64,000 nt of DNA from Parabacteroides sp. PH5-46 (GCF_029892785.1 NZ_JARXXA010000004.1:124001-188000); one strand, 5' to 3'; shown: positions 9,268-17,369, counted from the first letter of the stretch. Notes: generated from the letters alone by a model not told the origin. Numbers and translations: made by a program.

Positions 9268-9339
9268 TTTTTTCAAATCGCATGCATGTGATTTGAAAAA
9301 AGCATGCATGCGATTTACGGAAAGCATACATGCTTTTTT
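9268..9339. repeat. CATGCATG palindrome cluster
   Basis: A hairpin with perfect 12-bp arms (9268-9279 and 9290-9301, TTTTTTCAAATC and complement) encloses GCATGCATGT. It is followed by an inverted copy of the same word (GCATGCATGCGATTT, 9302-9315) and a third small palindrome AAAGCAT-AC-ATGCTTT (9321-9336) ending in a T run. Three related palindromes in 72 bases suggest RNA hairpins, perhaps a terminator, or a protein-binding array. Confidence 0.65.
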
Positions 9340-9526
9340 GACGCTGTTTTAATGAATTGAGATGTAAATAGTTATACCGTTCATTTGCAATATTGCATAA
9401 ACTTAAAAATAGCGACAATAACTACGATTATGTGAAAGTGATTTATTAAGAAAAGAATACTTGAAGGTATTATTAATTTAGACCAATAAATTTAGGTTGT
9501 GACCAACTTTATTTGAGGGAAAGATG

Positions 9527-9534
9527 TATCTTTG
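9527..9534 (+). promoter_or_regulatory. -7 promoter box for inositol-phosphate synthase gene
   Basis: TATCTTTG matches the Bacteroidales TAnnTTTG consensus and lies 27 bases before the ATG. No exact TTTG -33 box is seen at the expected ~20-base distance. Confidence 0.6.
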
Positions 9535-9561
9535 CACGATTATCTTTGAACTTAAAAAGAC

Positions 9562-10863
9562 ATGGAGAAAGTTGATGTAAAAGATGCCAAAGGCAAACTT
9601 GGCGTTCTTATTGTGGGAATCGGAGGTGCCGTATCCTCAACATTTATTACAGGTACATTATCTGTACGTAAGGGAATAAGTAAACCTATCGGGTCGTTAA
9701 CACAATTGGCTACTATACGTTTGGGAAAACGTAATGAAAATCGCTTCCCTAAAATAAAAGATGTAGTGCCTTTGTCTGACCTGAACGATCTCGTTTTTGG
9801 CGGCTGGGATATCTTTAAGGAAGATATCTATGAAGCGACTAAACATGCAGAAGTGTTGAGCAAAGACGACATCGAGGTGGTAAAAGATGAACTGGCCGCT
9901 ATTAAGCCGATGCCTGCTGTTTTTGATCAGGATTTTGTGAAAAGATTACACGGTACGCATGTTAAAACAGGCGCTACCCGTTGGGATCTGACTGAACAAC
10001 TACGTGAAGATATCCGTAAGTTCAAAGCCGACAATCAGTGCGAGCGGGTTGTGGTGATGTGGGCTGCCAGTACGGAAGTGTACATTCCGCAAAGCAAAGA
10101 ACACGAAAGCCTGGCTGCTTTTGAGCAAGCATTGAAAGCCGACAATAAAGAAGTGATTTCTCCCAGTATGTGTTATGCATATGCCTCTATCGCCGAAGGA
10201 TGCCCCTTTATCATGGGAGCGCCTAACCTGTGTATAGATATCCCCGCCATGTGGGAACTGGCAGATAAGCACAAAGTAGCTATTTGCGGAAAAGACTACA
10301 AAACAGGCCAGACGATGCTGAAAACAGTCTTAGCACCCATGCTTAAGACCCGTATGCTGGGACTGGAAGGATGGTTCTCTACCAATATCCTGGGCAACAG
10401 AGACGGTGAAGTATTGGATGATCCGGGATCGTTCAAAACGAAAGAAGTCAGCAAGTTGTCTGTTATAGACACAATCCTCCAACCTGATGTATATCCTGAT
10501 CTGTACGGCAATGTTTATCATAAAGTACGTATAAACTATTATCCGCCGCGCAAGGACAACAAAGAAGGATGGGATAATATCGACATCATAGGCTGGATGA
10601 ACTATCCGATGCAGTTGAAGGTAGACTTCCTGTGTCGCGACTCTATCCTGGCTGCGCCTTTGTGCCTTGACTTGGTATTGTTCGCCGACTTGGCACAGCG
10701 TTGCGGTTTCTATGGTATTCAGGATTGGCTTTCATTCTACTTCAAGAGTCCGATGCACAAGCCTGATCGTGTGCCTGAACATGACTTGTTCATACAGCAT
10801 ACCATCCTGAAGAATACTCTGCGTAAGATTATTGGCGAACCAACGCTGGATTATCTGGATTGA
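9562..10863 (+). CDS. myo-Inositol-1-phosphate (inositol-3-phosphate) synthase
   Basis: 433 residues. An N-terminal Rossmann NAD-binding segment (LGVLIVGIGGAVSSTFITGTL) leads into family-typical segments such as VVVMWAASTEVYIP, GAPNLCIDIPAMWELAD, AICGKDYKTGQTMLKTVLAPM and GWFSTNILGNRDG. The enzyme converts glucose 6-phosphate to inositol phosphate with bound NAD in the cytoplasm. It heads a tightly packed operon with a nucleotidyltransferase, an ATP-grasp-like protein, a CDP-alcohol phosphatidyltransferase and a HAD phosphatase, matching the Bacteroidetes inositol-lipid cluster (BT_1522-1526 in B. thetaiotaomicron, from memory). The product therefore most likely feeds phosphatidylinositol or inositol sphingolipid synthesis. 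A -7 box precedes it. Confidence 0.95.
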   Translation: MEKVDVKDAKGKLGVLIVGIGGAVSSTFITGTLSVRKGISKPIGSLTQLATIRLGKRNENRFPKIKDVVPLSDLNDLVFGGWDIFKEDIYEATKHAEVLSKDDIEVVKDELAAIKPMPAVFDQDFVKRLHGTHVKTGATRWDLTEQLREDIRKFKADNQCERVVVMWAASTEVYIPQSKEHESLAAFEQALKADNKEVISPSMCYAYASIAEGCPFIMGAPNLCIDIPAMWELADKHKVAICGKDYKTGQTMLKTVLAPMLKTRMLGLEGWFSTNILGNRDGEVLDDPGSFKTKEVSKLSVIDTILQPDVYPDLYGNVYHKVRINYYPPRKDNKEGWDNIDIIGWMNYPMQLKVDFLCRDSILAAPLCLDLVLFADLAQRCGFYGIQDWLSFYFKSPMHKPDRVPEHDLFIQHTILKNTLRKIIGEPTLDYLD

Positions 10864-11561
10864 TGGATTACGCAATCATAGCTGCCGGCGAAGGCTCGCG
10901 TTTGGTTCAAGAAGGGATTAAGTGCCCCAAACCGCTGGTACGCTTGAATGGAATTACGCTTATAGATCGTTTGATCGATGTATTTCTGGATAACGGAGCT
11001 ACATCGATCAACGTCATTATAAATGAAGAGATGAAAGAGGTGCAGGAGCATATGCAAAGCAAAAAACTTTCTGTTCCGTTTCATCTGATCATTAAATCGA
11101 CACCCAGTTCGATGCATAGTTTTTACGAACTTAGCAGATATCTAACGGGTGAGCGTTTTTGCCTGACAACCGTTGATACGATTTTCAGGGAAGAAGAATT
11201 TAAGGAATATATCCGTACCTTTGAAACGGAAAAAGAATCAGATGGCTTAATGGCCGTTACGGATTACATTGATGATGAGAAGCCATTATATGTTAATGTA
11301 GATCAAGACCTTTCCGTTGTAAGCTTTTCGGACAAAGCGGAAGTAGATAGTCGCTATGTTTCGGGAGGAATTTATTGTTTAAAGCGTTCGGCACTAACGG
11401 TATTGGAACGTGCGGTAGAACAAGGTGTTTCGCGTATGCGGAATTATCAACGCAGCCTGATAGAAGAAGGACTGAAACTGAAAGCTTATCCTTTCAGCAA
11501 GATCGTTGATGTAGACCATGCGGAAGATATTGCGAAGGCAGAACAGTTTTTGAACGTATAA
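10863..11561 (+). CDS. Sugar-phosphate nucleotidyltransferase-like protein (NTP_transferase, inositol-lipid cluster)
   Basis: 232 residues from the ATG at 10863, which overlaps the previous stop by one base (TGATG); a TTG one codon earlier is possible. The nucleotide-binding signature is IIAAGEGSRL followed by CPKPLVRLNG, as in NTP:sugar-phosphate transferases. A catalytic-type Asp is in LTTVDTIF. Archaeal and some bacterial inositol pathways use a CTP:inositol-phosphate cytidylyltransferase of this fold, so activating inositol phosphate or a related headgroup is plausible given the synthase just upstream. This is inference; it could use another sugar phosphate. Translationally coupled to the synthase gene. 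Confidence 0.82.
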   Translation: MDYAIIAAGEGSRLVQEGIKCPKPLVRLNGITLIDRLIDVFLDNGATSINVIINEEMKEVQEHMQSKKLSVPFHLIIKSTPSSMHSFYELSRYLTGERFCLTTVDTIFREEEFKEYIRTFETEKESDGLMAVTDYIDDEKPLYVNVDQDLSVVSFSDKAEVDSRYVSGGIYCLKRSALTVLERAVEQGVSRMRNYQRSLIEEGLKLKAYPFSKIVDVDHAEDIAKAEQFLNV

Positions 11562-11577
11562 CTAACTTATTCATTGT

Positions 11578-12486
11578 ATGAATGAACTGATAATAGCAGG
11601 AATCAGGAGAGGTAACAAATATTCCCCGAATCATGTGGGGAATGATGCTGCCATATTCCAGCTTACGGCAAAAGCACTTCGTGCTTACGGATGCACTGTA
11701 AACGAATACAGCGAAGCCGTTCTGTCGGAAAGAGATATAGAAGAATCATTTATTTTCGGAATGGTTCGCGACTGGACTTCCATACGCAAACTGCAAAAAT
11801 ATGAAAGCGAAGGCCGGATAGTTGTAAACTCTGCCTACGGTATAGAGAACTGTACCCGCGAGAAGATGACACGCCTGCTGCTTGAAAACAATATACCTCA
11901 CCCCCAAAGTTTGATTGTACAGACAAACGCCGATCCCTTACCGGCCTTCGAAGAAGTGGAATTTCATACTTGCTGGATCAAGCGAGGCGATTTCCATGCC
12001 ATACATCGTGAAGATGTAACCTATGTACGTAATAGGGAGGAAGCGCAAAGCATTCTTGAAGAGTATGCCATCCGGGGGATCGAAAGTGCCGTTATCAACG
12101 AACATCTGGTAGGAGACCTGGTTAAGTTCTACGGTGTAGCCGGAACAGACTTTTTCTACTGGTTTTACCCATCGTCTCAGAATCATAGCAAGTTTGGCTT
12201 GGAGCAGATCAACGGCAATGCCAAAGGGATCCCCTTTGATGCAGAACACCTTAGGGACTTGTGCAACCAAGCCGCCGATGTATTGAATATTCATGTCTAC
12301 GGAGGGGATTGTATTGTGTCGGAAGATGGCGTAGCTCGTATCATTGATTTTAATGATTGGCCCAGTTTTGCCCCCTGCCGGGAAGAGGCAGCTCCTCATA
12401 TCGCTAAACGGATTTATACACTAATGACTGAATCATGCAAGAACAGACAAGAAAGCCTGACTTGGAATCCACTCTCAAATCACTAG
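11578..12486 (+). CDS. ATP-grasp-like protein of the inositol-lipid cluster
   Basis: 302 residues. I recognise no named enzyme. The middle and C-terminal parts look like an ATP-grasp fold: NCTREKMTRLLLENNIPHPQ is like the start of the ATP-grasp domain in RimK/glutathione synthetase relatives, CWIKRGD is a candidate ATP-binding Lys strand, and RIIDFNDWPSF matches the metal-binding D-x-N segment near the end. Such enzymes join a carboxylate to an amine or thiol using ATP. It starts 16 bases after the nucleotidyltransferase and overlaps the next gene by 52 bases, so it belongs to the operon. Its substrate in an inositol-lipid pathway is unclear. Confidence 0.72.
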   Translation: MNELIIAGIRRGNKYSPNHVGNDAAIFQLTAKALRAYGCTVNEYSEAVLSERDIEESFIFGMVRDWTSIRKLQKYESEGRIVVNSAYGIENCTREKMTRLLLENNIPHPQSLIVQTNADPLPAFEEVEFHTCWIKRGDFHAIHREDVTYVRNREEAQSILEEYAIRGIESAVINEHLVGDLVKFYGVAGTDFFYWFYPSSQNHSKFGLEQINGNAKGIPFDAEHLRDLCNQAADVLNIHVYGGDCIVSEDGVARIIDFNDWPSFAPCREEAAPHIAKRIYTLMTESCKNRQESLTWNPLSNH

Positions 12487-13349
12487 ACACTGAGGAGCCT
12501 ATTGATATTTATTTTTATCGTCCGATAGGGTATCGTTGGGCGATATTCTTCCATAAATTAGGTGTATCACCCAATGCTATTACTATTGCAGCTATCTTTA
12601 TCGGGATAGCGGCCGGTATCTGCTTCTATTTTCAGGATATGATGATCAATGTCATCGGTATGTTGTTGTTGATATGGGCTAATTCCTATGATAGCGCAGA
12701 CGGACAATTGGCTCGGATGACAGGGCAGTCTTCTCCTTTAGGAAGGATACTGGATGGTTTTTGTGGCGACCTTTGGTTTATTTCGATTTATGCAGCGATC
12801 AGCTTGCGGCTTACACCGGAGTGGGGTATCTGGATCTGGATATTTGCAGCTGTTACCGGCTTTTTCCATAGCAAGCAGGCAGCAATGGCCGATTATTACC
12901 GGAATGTACACCTGCTGTTCCTGAAGGGAAAAGCGGGAAGTGAACTGTCTAATTCGGCTACCTTGAAAGAAAACTACAGGAAGATGAGCTGGAAACATGA
13001 CTTCATCTATAAACTGTTTGATACATTCTACATTAATTATACGAAAGGGCAGGAGAAACAATCTCCCAAACTACAGCAAATGCTGAAAGTAATACGTGAG
13101 AAATATCGGGATGAAGCCCCGGAATGGTTCCGGAAAGCCTTCCGTGAAAAGAGCCTCCCGCTGATGAAGTACACAAATATCCTGTCGTTTAATACGCGGG
13201 TTATTGCCTTGTTCATCAGTTTATTTATTAACTTGCCCTGGCTTTATTTCGCCTTTGAAATAACTGTATTAAATATATTACTCATTTATATGCTTGTAAA
13301 ACATGAACGCATTTGTGCGTTATTTACCAAGCAATTAGAAGACTCTTAA
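12435..13349 (+). CDS. CDP-alcohol phosphatidyltransferase, probable phosphatidylinositol-phosphate synthase
   Basis: 304 residues with several membrane helices. The CDP-alcohol phosphotransferase signature is present from D86: DSADGQLAR, eight residues, G103, D107. The expected final Asp (three residues after D107) is Gly here and the next residue is D112, so the closing Asp is displaced by one position. The family moves a phospho-alcohol from a CDP-linked donor to an acceptor at the inner membrane. With an inositol-phosphate synthase and a HAD phosphatase in the same operon, joining inositol phosphate to CDP-diacylglycerol is the best guess. The start overlaps the previous gene by 52 bases, implying coupled translation. 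An alternative is CDP-inositol as donor, made by the neighbouring nucleotidyltransferase. Confidence 0.88.
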   Translation: MQEQTRKPDLESTLKSLDTEEPIDIYFYRPIGYRWAIFFHKLGVSPNAITIAAIFIGIAAGICFYFQDMMINVIGMLLLIWANSYDSADGQLARMTGQSSPLGRILDGFCGDLWFISIYAAISLRLTPEWGIWIWIFAAVTGFFHSKQAAMADYYRNVHLLFLKGKAGSELSNSATLKENYRKMSWKHDFIYKLFDTFYINYTKGQEKQSPKLQQMLKVIREKYRDEAPEWFRKAFREKSLPLMKYTNILSFNTRVIALFISLFINLPWLYFAFEITVLNILLIYMLVKHERICALFTKQLEDS

Positions 13350-13359
13350 TCTAGACAAT

Positions 13360-14085
13360 ATGCTTAATCTGGAAAAGATAAAAGGAATTATTTTCGACTA
13401 CGGAGGGACGATCGACAGTAACGGTATGCACTGGGCAGAGGTGATCTGGATGTCGTACGAAGCGATACAAATACCGGTTACAAAAGAAGTGTTCCGGGAA
13501 GCATACGTGCATGGCGAACGCACCTTGGCGAAGAACCGCATCGTATTACCCAACCATAACTTCTGGCACGTATTACGCCTGAAAGCCGAAACACAAATAC
13601 AATGGCTGATAGACAATGGGCACTTGCCTGCTGATACGGATTTTACGAAGTATACAACCGGTATTGCCGACTGGTGCTATGCCTATAGCCAGACTGCCAT
13701 TAGCGCCGCCATACCTGTCTTGAAGAAGTTGGCCGAGAAATATCCGATGGTATTAGTCTCTAATTTCTATGGGAATATCGAGGCTGTATTGAAAGACTTT
13801 CATCTGTCGGGTTTCTTTCAATCGGTAGTTGAATCCTCGGTAGTAGGAGTGCGTAAGCCGGATCCGGCTATCTTTACTTTGGGAGTAGAGCAGTTAGGTC
13901 TTCTTCCTGAAGAAATTGTAGTGATTGGTGATTCGTATGATAAGGATATGGAGCCGGCAGCTAAAGTCGGTTGCCAGACAGTCTGGTTGAAAGGCCTTGG
14001 CTGGTCTGAATATACAGGCCAGGAAACAGCCGATGCCATTATCGCGGATTTTCAAGAACTAAAGGAGCTTTTCCAACTACAATAA
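13360..14085 (+). CDS. HAD-family phosphatase, probable phosphatidylinositol-phosphate phosphatase of the cluster
   Basis: 241 residues. HAD motif I is IIFDYGGTID with nucleophile D13; the usual second Asp (D+2) is Gly, as in YihX-type phosphatases (FDLGN). Motif II Ser lies in MVLVSNFYGN, motif III Lys in VGVRKPDP and motif IV in VVIGDSYDKDMEPA. A helical cap lies between motifs I and II. The gene follows the phosphatidyltransferase by 10 bases. If that enzyme makes a phosphorylated inositol lipid, this soluble phosphatase would remove the phosphate to give phosphatidylinositol. Role inferred from context; the HAD fold itself is clear. Confidence 0.85.
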   Translation: MLNLEKIKGIIFDYGGTIDSNGMHWAEVIWMSYEAIQIPVTKEVFREAYVHGERTLAKNRIVLPNHNFWHVLRLKAETQIQWLIDNGHLPADTDFTKYTTGIADWCYAYSQTAISAAIPVLKKLAEKYPMVLVSNFYGNIEAVLKDFHLSGFFQSVVESSVVGVRKPDPAIFTLGVEQLGLLPEEIVVIGDSYDKDMEPAAKVGCQTVWLKGLGWSEYTGQETADAIIADFQELKELFQLQ

Positions 14086-14141
14086 TTCAAATAAACCATT
14101 TTAGGCGAGGATTAGACCTTTCCTCTTTCAGGCTTGCTTTA

Positions 14142-14149
14142 TAACTTTG
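14142..14149 (+). promoter_or_regulatory. -7 promoter box for metallophosphatase gene
   Basis: TAACTTTG fits TAnnTTTG and lies 19 bases before the ATG at 14169; a TTTC at 14119-14122, 19 bases upstream, is a weak -33 candidate. This suggests that the last two genes of the cluster have their own promoter. Confidence 0.55.
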
Positions 14150-14168
14150 CAATATAAATGTTTTGTTT

Positions 14169-14975
14169 ATGTTGAAGAAAGTCTTATTCTTATTTTTGTG
14201 TATCAACCTGTTTGCCTGTGACCTGATAGACTACCATCCGTATGATGGGCGCTTAGACTCGGATATAGAAACAGGCCTTAACAAAAAAAATATCGAACGC
14301 ATAACAACCTTGTGTGAAACGAAGGATACGATTCGATTCGCATTCATGGGAGATACCCAGCGATCGCTGGACGAAACCGATGATTTCGTGAAGCTTATGA
14401 ACCGTAATGACTCCATCGACTTCGTGATACATGGAGGCGATATCACCGATTTCGGACTAAAGAAAGAGTACGAATGGGCCTATGATATATTCTCTAAACT
14501 GAAGCAACCTTATGTAGCCCTGATAGGCAATCATGACGTTTTAGGAAATGGCGACCAGGTCTATAAGAAACTATATGGTGCAGAGAACTTCTCCTTTATG
14601 GCCGGAGATGTAAAGTTTGTTTGCCTGAATACCAATGCGATAGAGTACGACTACTCACATCCTATTCCCGATTTTACGTTCATTAAAAACGAACTGACGG
14701 ATACCCTTCCTGCCCATAAACGTACGATTGTTGTGATGCATGCTCCTCCGGGATGTGAGCAATTTGATAATAATGTGATGGATGTATTTCAGATTTATAT
14801 CAAGTATTTTCCCTCTTTGATGTTCTGTATTCATGCACATAATCACCAGTTTACAGCAACAGATATTTTTGATGACGGCATTATTTACTATGGCTGTGAA
14901 AATATAGGCAAGCGAAGCTATTTGTCATTTACGTTAACAAAAGAAGATTATAGCTATGAACTCATCCATTTTTAA
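14169..14975 (+). CDS. Calcineurin-like metallophosphatase lipoprotein
   Basis: 268 residues from the ATG at 14169 (a TTG two codons upstream is also possible). The signal peptide ends in a lipobox, LFAC, so it is anchored in the envelope. Metallophosphoesterase motifs occur in order: FMGDTQ, IHGGDITD, LIGNHD, VVMHAPPG and the closing HAHNH. Targets could be phospholipid headgroups, sugar phosphates or nucleotides. It follows the HAD phosphatase by 83 bases behind its own -7 box and overlaps the next gene by 20 bases. Location downstream of inositol-lipid genes hints at lipid or headgroup processing in the periplasm, but this is inference. Confidence 0.85.
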   Translation: MLKKVLFLFLCINLFACDLIDYHPYDGRLDSDIETGLNKKNIERITTLCETKDTIRFAFMGDTQRSLDETDDFVKLMNRNDSIDFVIHGGDITDFGLKKEYEWAYDIFSKLKQPYVALIGNHDVLGNGDQVYKKLYGAENFSFMAGDVKFVCLNTNAIEYDYSHPIPDFTFIKNELTDTLPAHKRTIVVMHAPPGCEQFDNNVMDVFQIYIKYFPSLMFCIHAHNHQFTATDIFDDGIIYYGCENIGKRSYLSFTLTKEDYSYELIHF

Positions 14976-15603
14976 GCTCTTTTTCGTGCTGCTTTTCTTT
15001 TCTGTTTCTACTGCAAAGGCACAGGAAACGACGAATGAAAAGAAAGACATATACCAAAGAAGGGTAGAGAAGCAGATGAAGTTCTGGCAGGCGCTTACTC
15101 CCAAGTACACGAAGTTGCAGTTTGCCGGTTCCATCGGGTTGCTGTCGGGTGGGATAGGCTGGAATTACGGCAAAGAGCATTGGGAAACGGATTTGCTACT
15201 GGGTATTGTACCACGGAATGCCGACCGCCATGCCATGGTAACCTTAACATTGAAGCAAAATTACATCCCCTGGCGACTATTTTTGCGCGAGAAAGTATCC
15301 TTTGAACCCCTCACTTGCGGTCTATATACAAATACGCTTTTAGATGGAGATTTCTGGGTGAATAACCCGGATAAGTATCCCAACAAATACTATACCTTCT
15401 CAACCAAAGTGCGTTTTCATGCCTTTCTGGGTGAACGTCTTACCTTGCAACTAAACCCGGAGAAATGGCCTTTCAAATCAGTAACCTTCTTCTACGAATT
15501 CAGCACCTGCGATTTATATCTGATTTCGGCAATCAATAATAATATACTTAAGCCTAAAGATTATCTAAGTCTTTCATTCGGTATCAAGTTACAGGTTTTA
15601 TAA
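14956..15603 (+). CDS. Secreted or outer-membrane protein of unknown function
   Basis: 215 residues with a clear signal peptide ending at TAKAQ (about residue 22). The mature part has alternating aromatic and polar strands (YTFSTKVRFHAFL, SVTFFYEFSTCDLYLISA) and ends in a hydrophobic/aromatic strand (YLSLSFGIKLQVL), consistent with a small outer-membrane beta barrel. I do not recognise a named family. It starts 20 bases inside the metallophosphatase gene, so the two are probably translated together. A strong bidirectional terminator and a palindromic repeat follow it. Confidence 0.75.
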   Translation: MNSSIFKLFFVLLFFSVSTAKAQETTNEKKDIYQRRVEKQMKFWQALTPKYTKLQFAGSIGLLSGGIGWNYGKEHWETDLLLGIVPRNADRHAMVTLTLKQNYIPWRLFLREKVSFEPLTCGLYTNTLLDGDFWVNNPDKYPNKYYTFSTKVRFHAFLGERLTLQLNPEKWPFKSVTFFYEFSTCDLYLISAINNNILKPKDYLSLSFGIKLQVL

Positions 15604-15604
15604 T

Positions 15605-15667
15605 CTACAACTGTAGAACTCATGTTCAACTACTGTTGAATACATGTTCAACAACTGTGGGATTTTA
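15605..15667. repeat. GTTCAAC/GTTGAAC palindromic repeat, copy 1
   Basis: Alternating copies of the word GTTCAAC and complement-like forms, ending in ATGTTCAACAACTGTGGGAT. The same word set and the same TGTGGGATTT end occur at 41309-41393. It starts just after the stop codon of the preceding gene. Confidence 0.65.
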
Positions 15668-15711
15668 ACTCCTTTGTAATAATGAAGAATCTTATGCTAT
15701 ACTTAGGCACA

Positions 15712-15752
15712 AAAAAAGGGAGGAAAACCCAGCTGGTTTCCCTCCCTTTTTT
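15712..15752. terminator. Bidirectional terminator hairpin
   Basis: 18-bp arms with one mismatch (15712-15729 and 15735-15752), GC-rich at the core (GGGAGG) with A and T runs outside, between two convergent genes. Confidence 0.85.
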
Positions 15753-15768
15753 ATGAATTAACTATTGC

Positions 15769-17175
15769 TTATAAAACATTTAGCTCTATTGTTTCTTTAT
15801 AGATTACACCGTCAATATGCAATTTGTAAACATGAATTTTTACACTTGAGTTTACTTTTCCATATGAGAAGGAACCTGTTTCTTGATTATAATAGAAATT
15901 ATCAAGATCATCACATTCTATATAGTAGTCATATACATCACCCGGGGTTGCTGTAGAATAATCAAACGAAATATAATATTCTTTGCCTTCTGCAATTGAT
16001 GCTTTGCCGGCAGATACTGCACTACCACCTATCTGTGCAACCATAACTTCAGCTACTGGGTCAGTGTTGCTGACAAATCTGATACTTGTTTTGCTGTAAT
16101 TAGAGTTACCCGATGAAGATACCAGTCTGTAAACTGCATTTGCTTTAGGCGATCCGTTTATATTTACAATAGGGATGGCATATAGGTCACCGGTAGATTT
16201 AGTCAGTAAACCACTATACGATTGAGTTTCTCCCAATCCAAAATATGAACCTCCTTGTGAGTCTTCAAGTGTGAATGCAATGCCACTGGGATCTCCTCCG
16301 TCGAATCGGATCATGACATATCCTCCTGTAGACGTGACTGTAGTTCCGACAGAAACAGCTTTGCTTCCCTGAGTCCAAGTTGTATCTCTGCCTGTGTAGT
16401 CCGCTTTAATTTCTGTGATGGTTCTACGTTGAATAATCAGATCATTATTTGCTAAATCTGCCCAACTTACTTTGCTGTTGCTGTCTAAACTGGCCAACTG
16501 CGCAAAGCCAAGCAGTTCAAATGAGCTGGAAGCTGTTCCGGATTTAGGGAGTGGTATCGCAGTTAAAGTAGTTGCTCCTTGTCCCATCTTTACATATAAG
16601 TTATAATAAGAACCCATATCAACAGCATAAGAAATAAGATCATTTCCGGTGAAGGAAACAGAATCAGCTTTAAATGCTCCATTCTTCCAAGTGTAGAATA
16701 CCCATTTGTTGTTAATAAATTCCGGGCTTTTTCCATCAACATTACTACCACCTGAAGGAATAGCTACGGCAGGTTCGTTATTGATGGTAACAGGTAAAGT
16801 ATCAGTTCCTTGTACTGTATGCCATACACTGTCTTTGATTACGTAAAGAATTCCGTCTCTTCCGGGTGCTCCGTTCGTTCCGTTCGTTCCGTTTGTTCCG
16901 GGATCTCCTTTGATTCCGGAGATATTATTGCTGCTTCCATCAGCGAAATTAACTGTTAGTGTACTTCCGTTAGAGCTAACATTCGTTACTAATGTTCCGC
17001 TACCTACTTTTGTTTTGATAGCATCTACGTCTGATTTAAGCGCTTCAATTTGATTTTGTAAATCATCTATATCATCGTCATAGCTTGTGCCACATCCTGT
17101 GAAAGTGGCTGATATCGCGAAAAGTGATATAATTCCGATGATCAATTTGCTTGTAAAACTCAATTTTGCTTTCAT
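15769..17175 (-). CDS. Lipoprotein with N-terminal coiled coil and collagen-like stretch
   Basis: 468 residues. The signal peptide ends in FTGC, giving a lipid-anchored Cys. A short coiled coil follows (DDIDDLQNQIEALKSDVDAI), then a beta segment and a collagen-like Gly-X-Y run (GIKGDPGTNGTNGTNGAPG, about residues 88-106), and a large Ser/Thr-rich beta region. Bacteroidales surface lipoproteins of this layout are often labelled DUF4988/PL29 N-terminal, but I see no lyase motif. Likely displayed at the cell surface. It lies convergent with the inositol-lipid cluster and divergent from the BtuB-like receptor. The Gly-X-Y coding DNA is a 9-bp tandem repeat that could change length in frame. Confidence 0.8.
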   Translation of the reverse strand: MKAKLSFTSKLIIGIISLFAISATFTGCGTSYDDDIDDLQNQIEALKSDVDAIKTKVGSGTLVTNVSSNGSTLTVNFADGSSNNISGIKGDPGTNGTNGTNGAPGRDGILYVIKDSVWHTVQGTDTLPVTINNEPAVAIPSGGSNVDGKSPEFINNKWVFYTWKNGAFKADSVSFTGNDLISYAVDMGSYYNLYVKMGQGATTLTAIPLPKSGTASSSFELLGFAQLASLDSNSKVSWADLANNDLIIQRRTITEIKADYTGRDTTWTQGSKAVSVGTTVTSTGGYVMIRFDGGDPSGIAFTLEDSQGGSYFGLGETQSYSGLLTKSTGDLYAIPIVNINGSPKANAVYRLVSSSGNSNYSKTSIRFVSNTDPVAEVMVAQIGGSAVSAGKASIAEGKEYYISFDYSTATPGDVYDYYIECDDLDNFYYNQETGSFSYGKVNSSVKIHVYKLHIDGVIYKETIELNVL

Positions 17176-17369
17176 TATTCTATATACTAATTTAAAATTT
17201 ATTCGATACGGTTAATTGAAAATCGGGGCTAAGGTATAGTTTTTTTGTGATATATTACTCACCTTTTAGTGTTTAAAAGAACTACAGAGTCTAAACTTTT
17301 CAACTAAATGATAATAAAGTGGAGTTTATTGCGTATTTTCGCCATCGTTTTTTATAAATAAAATGTAAT

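Larger units (their letters stand above)
9121..9561. other. 441-base intergenic region between MFS and inositol-phosphate synthase genes
   Basis: No convincing gene. The two divergent genes must both be read from here. It holds the palindrome cluster at 9268-9339 and, at its right end, a -7 box for the inositol-phosphate synthase gene. The rest is AT-rich DNA without recognisable structure. Confidence 0.6.

Noticed and set aside
17176-17369. Cobalamin riboswitch upstream of the BtuB-like receptor
   Set aside because: I see none of the conserved B12-box bases in the leader, so the ligand of the receptor is left open.
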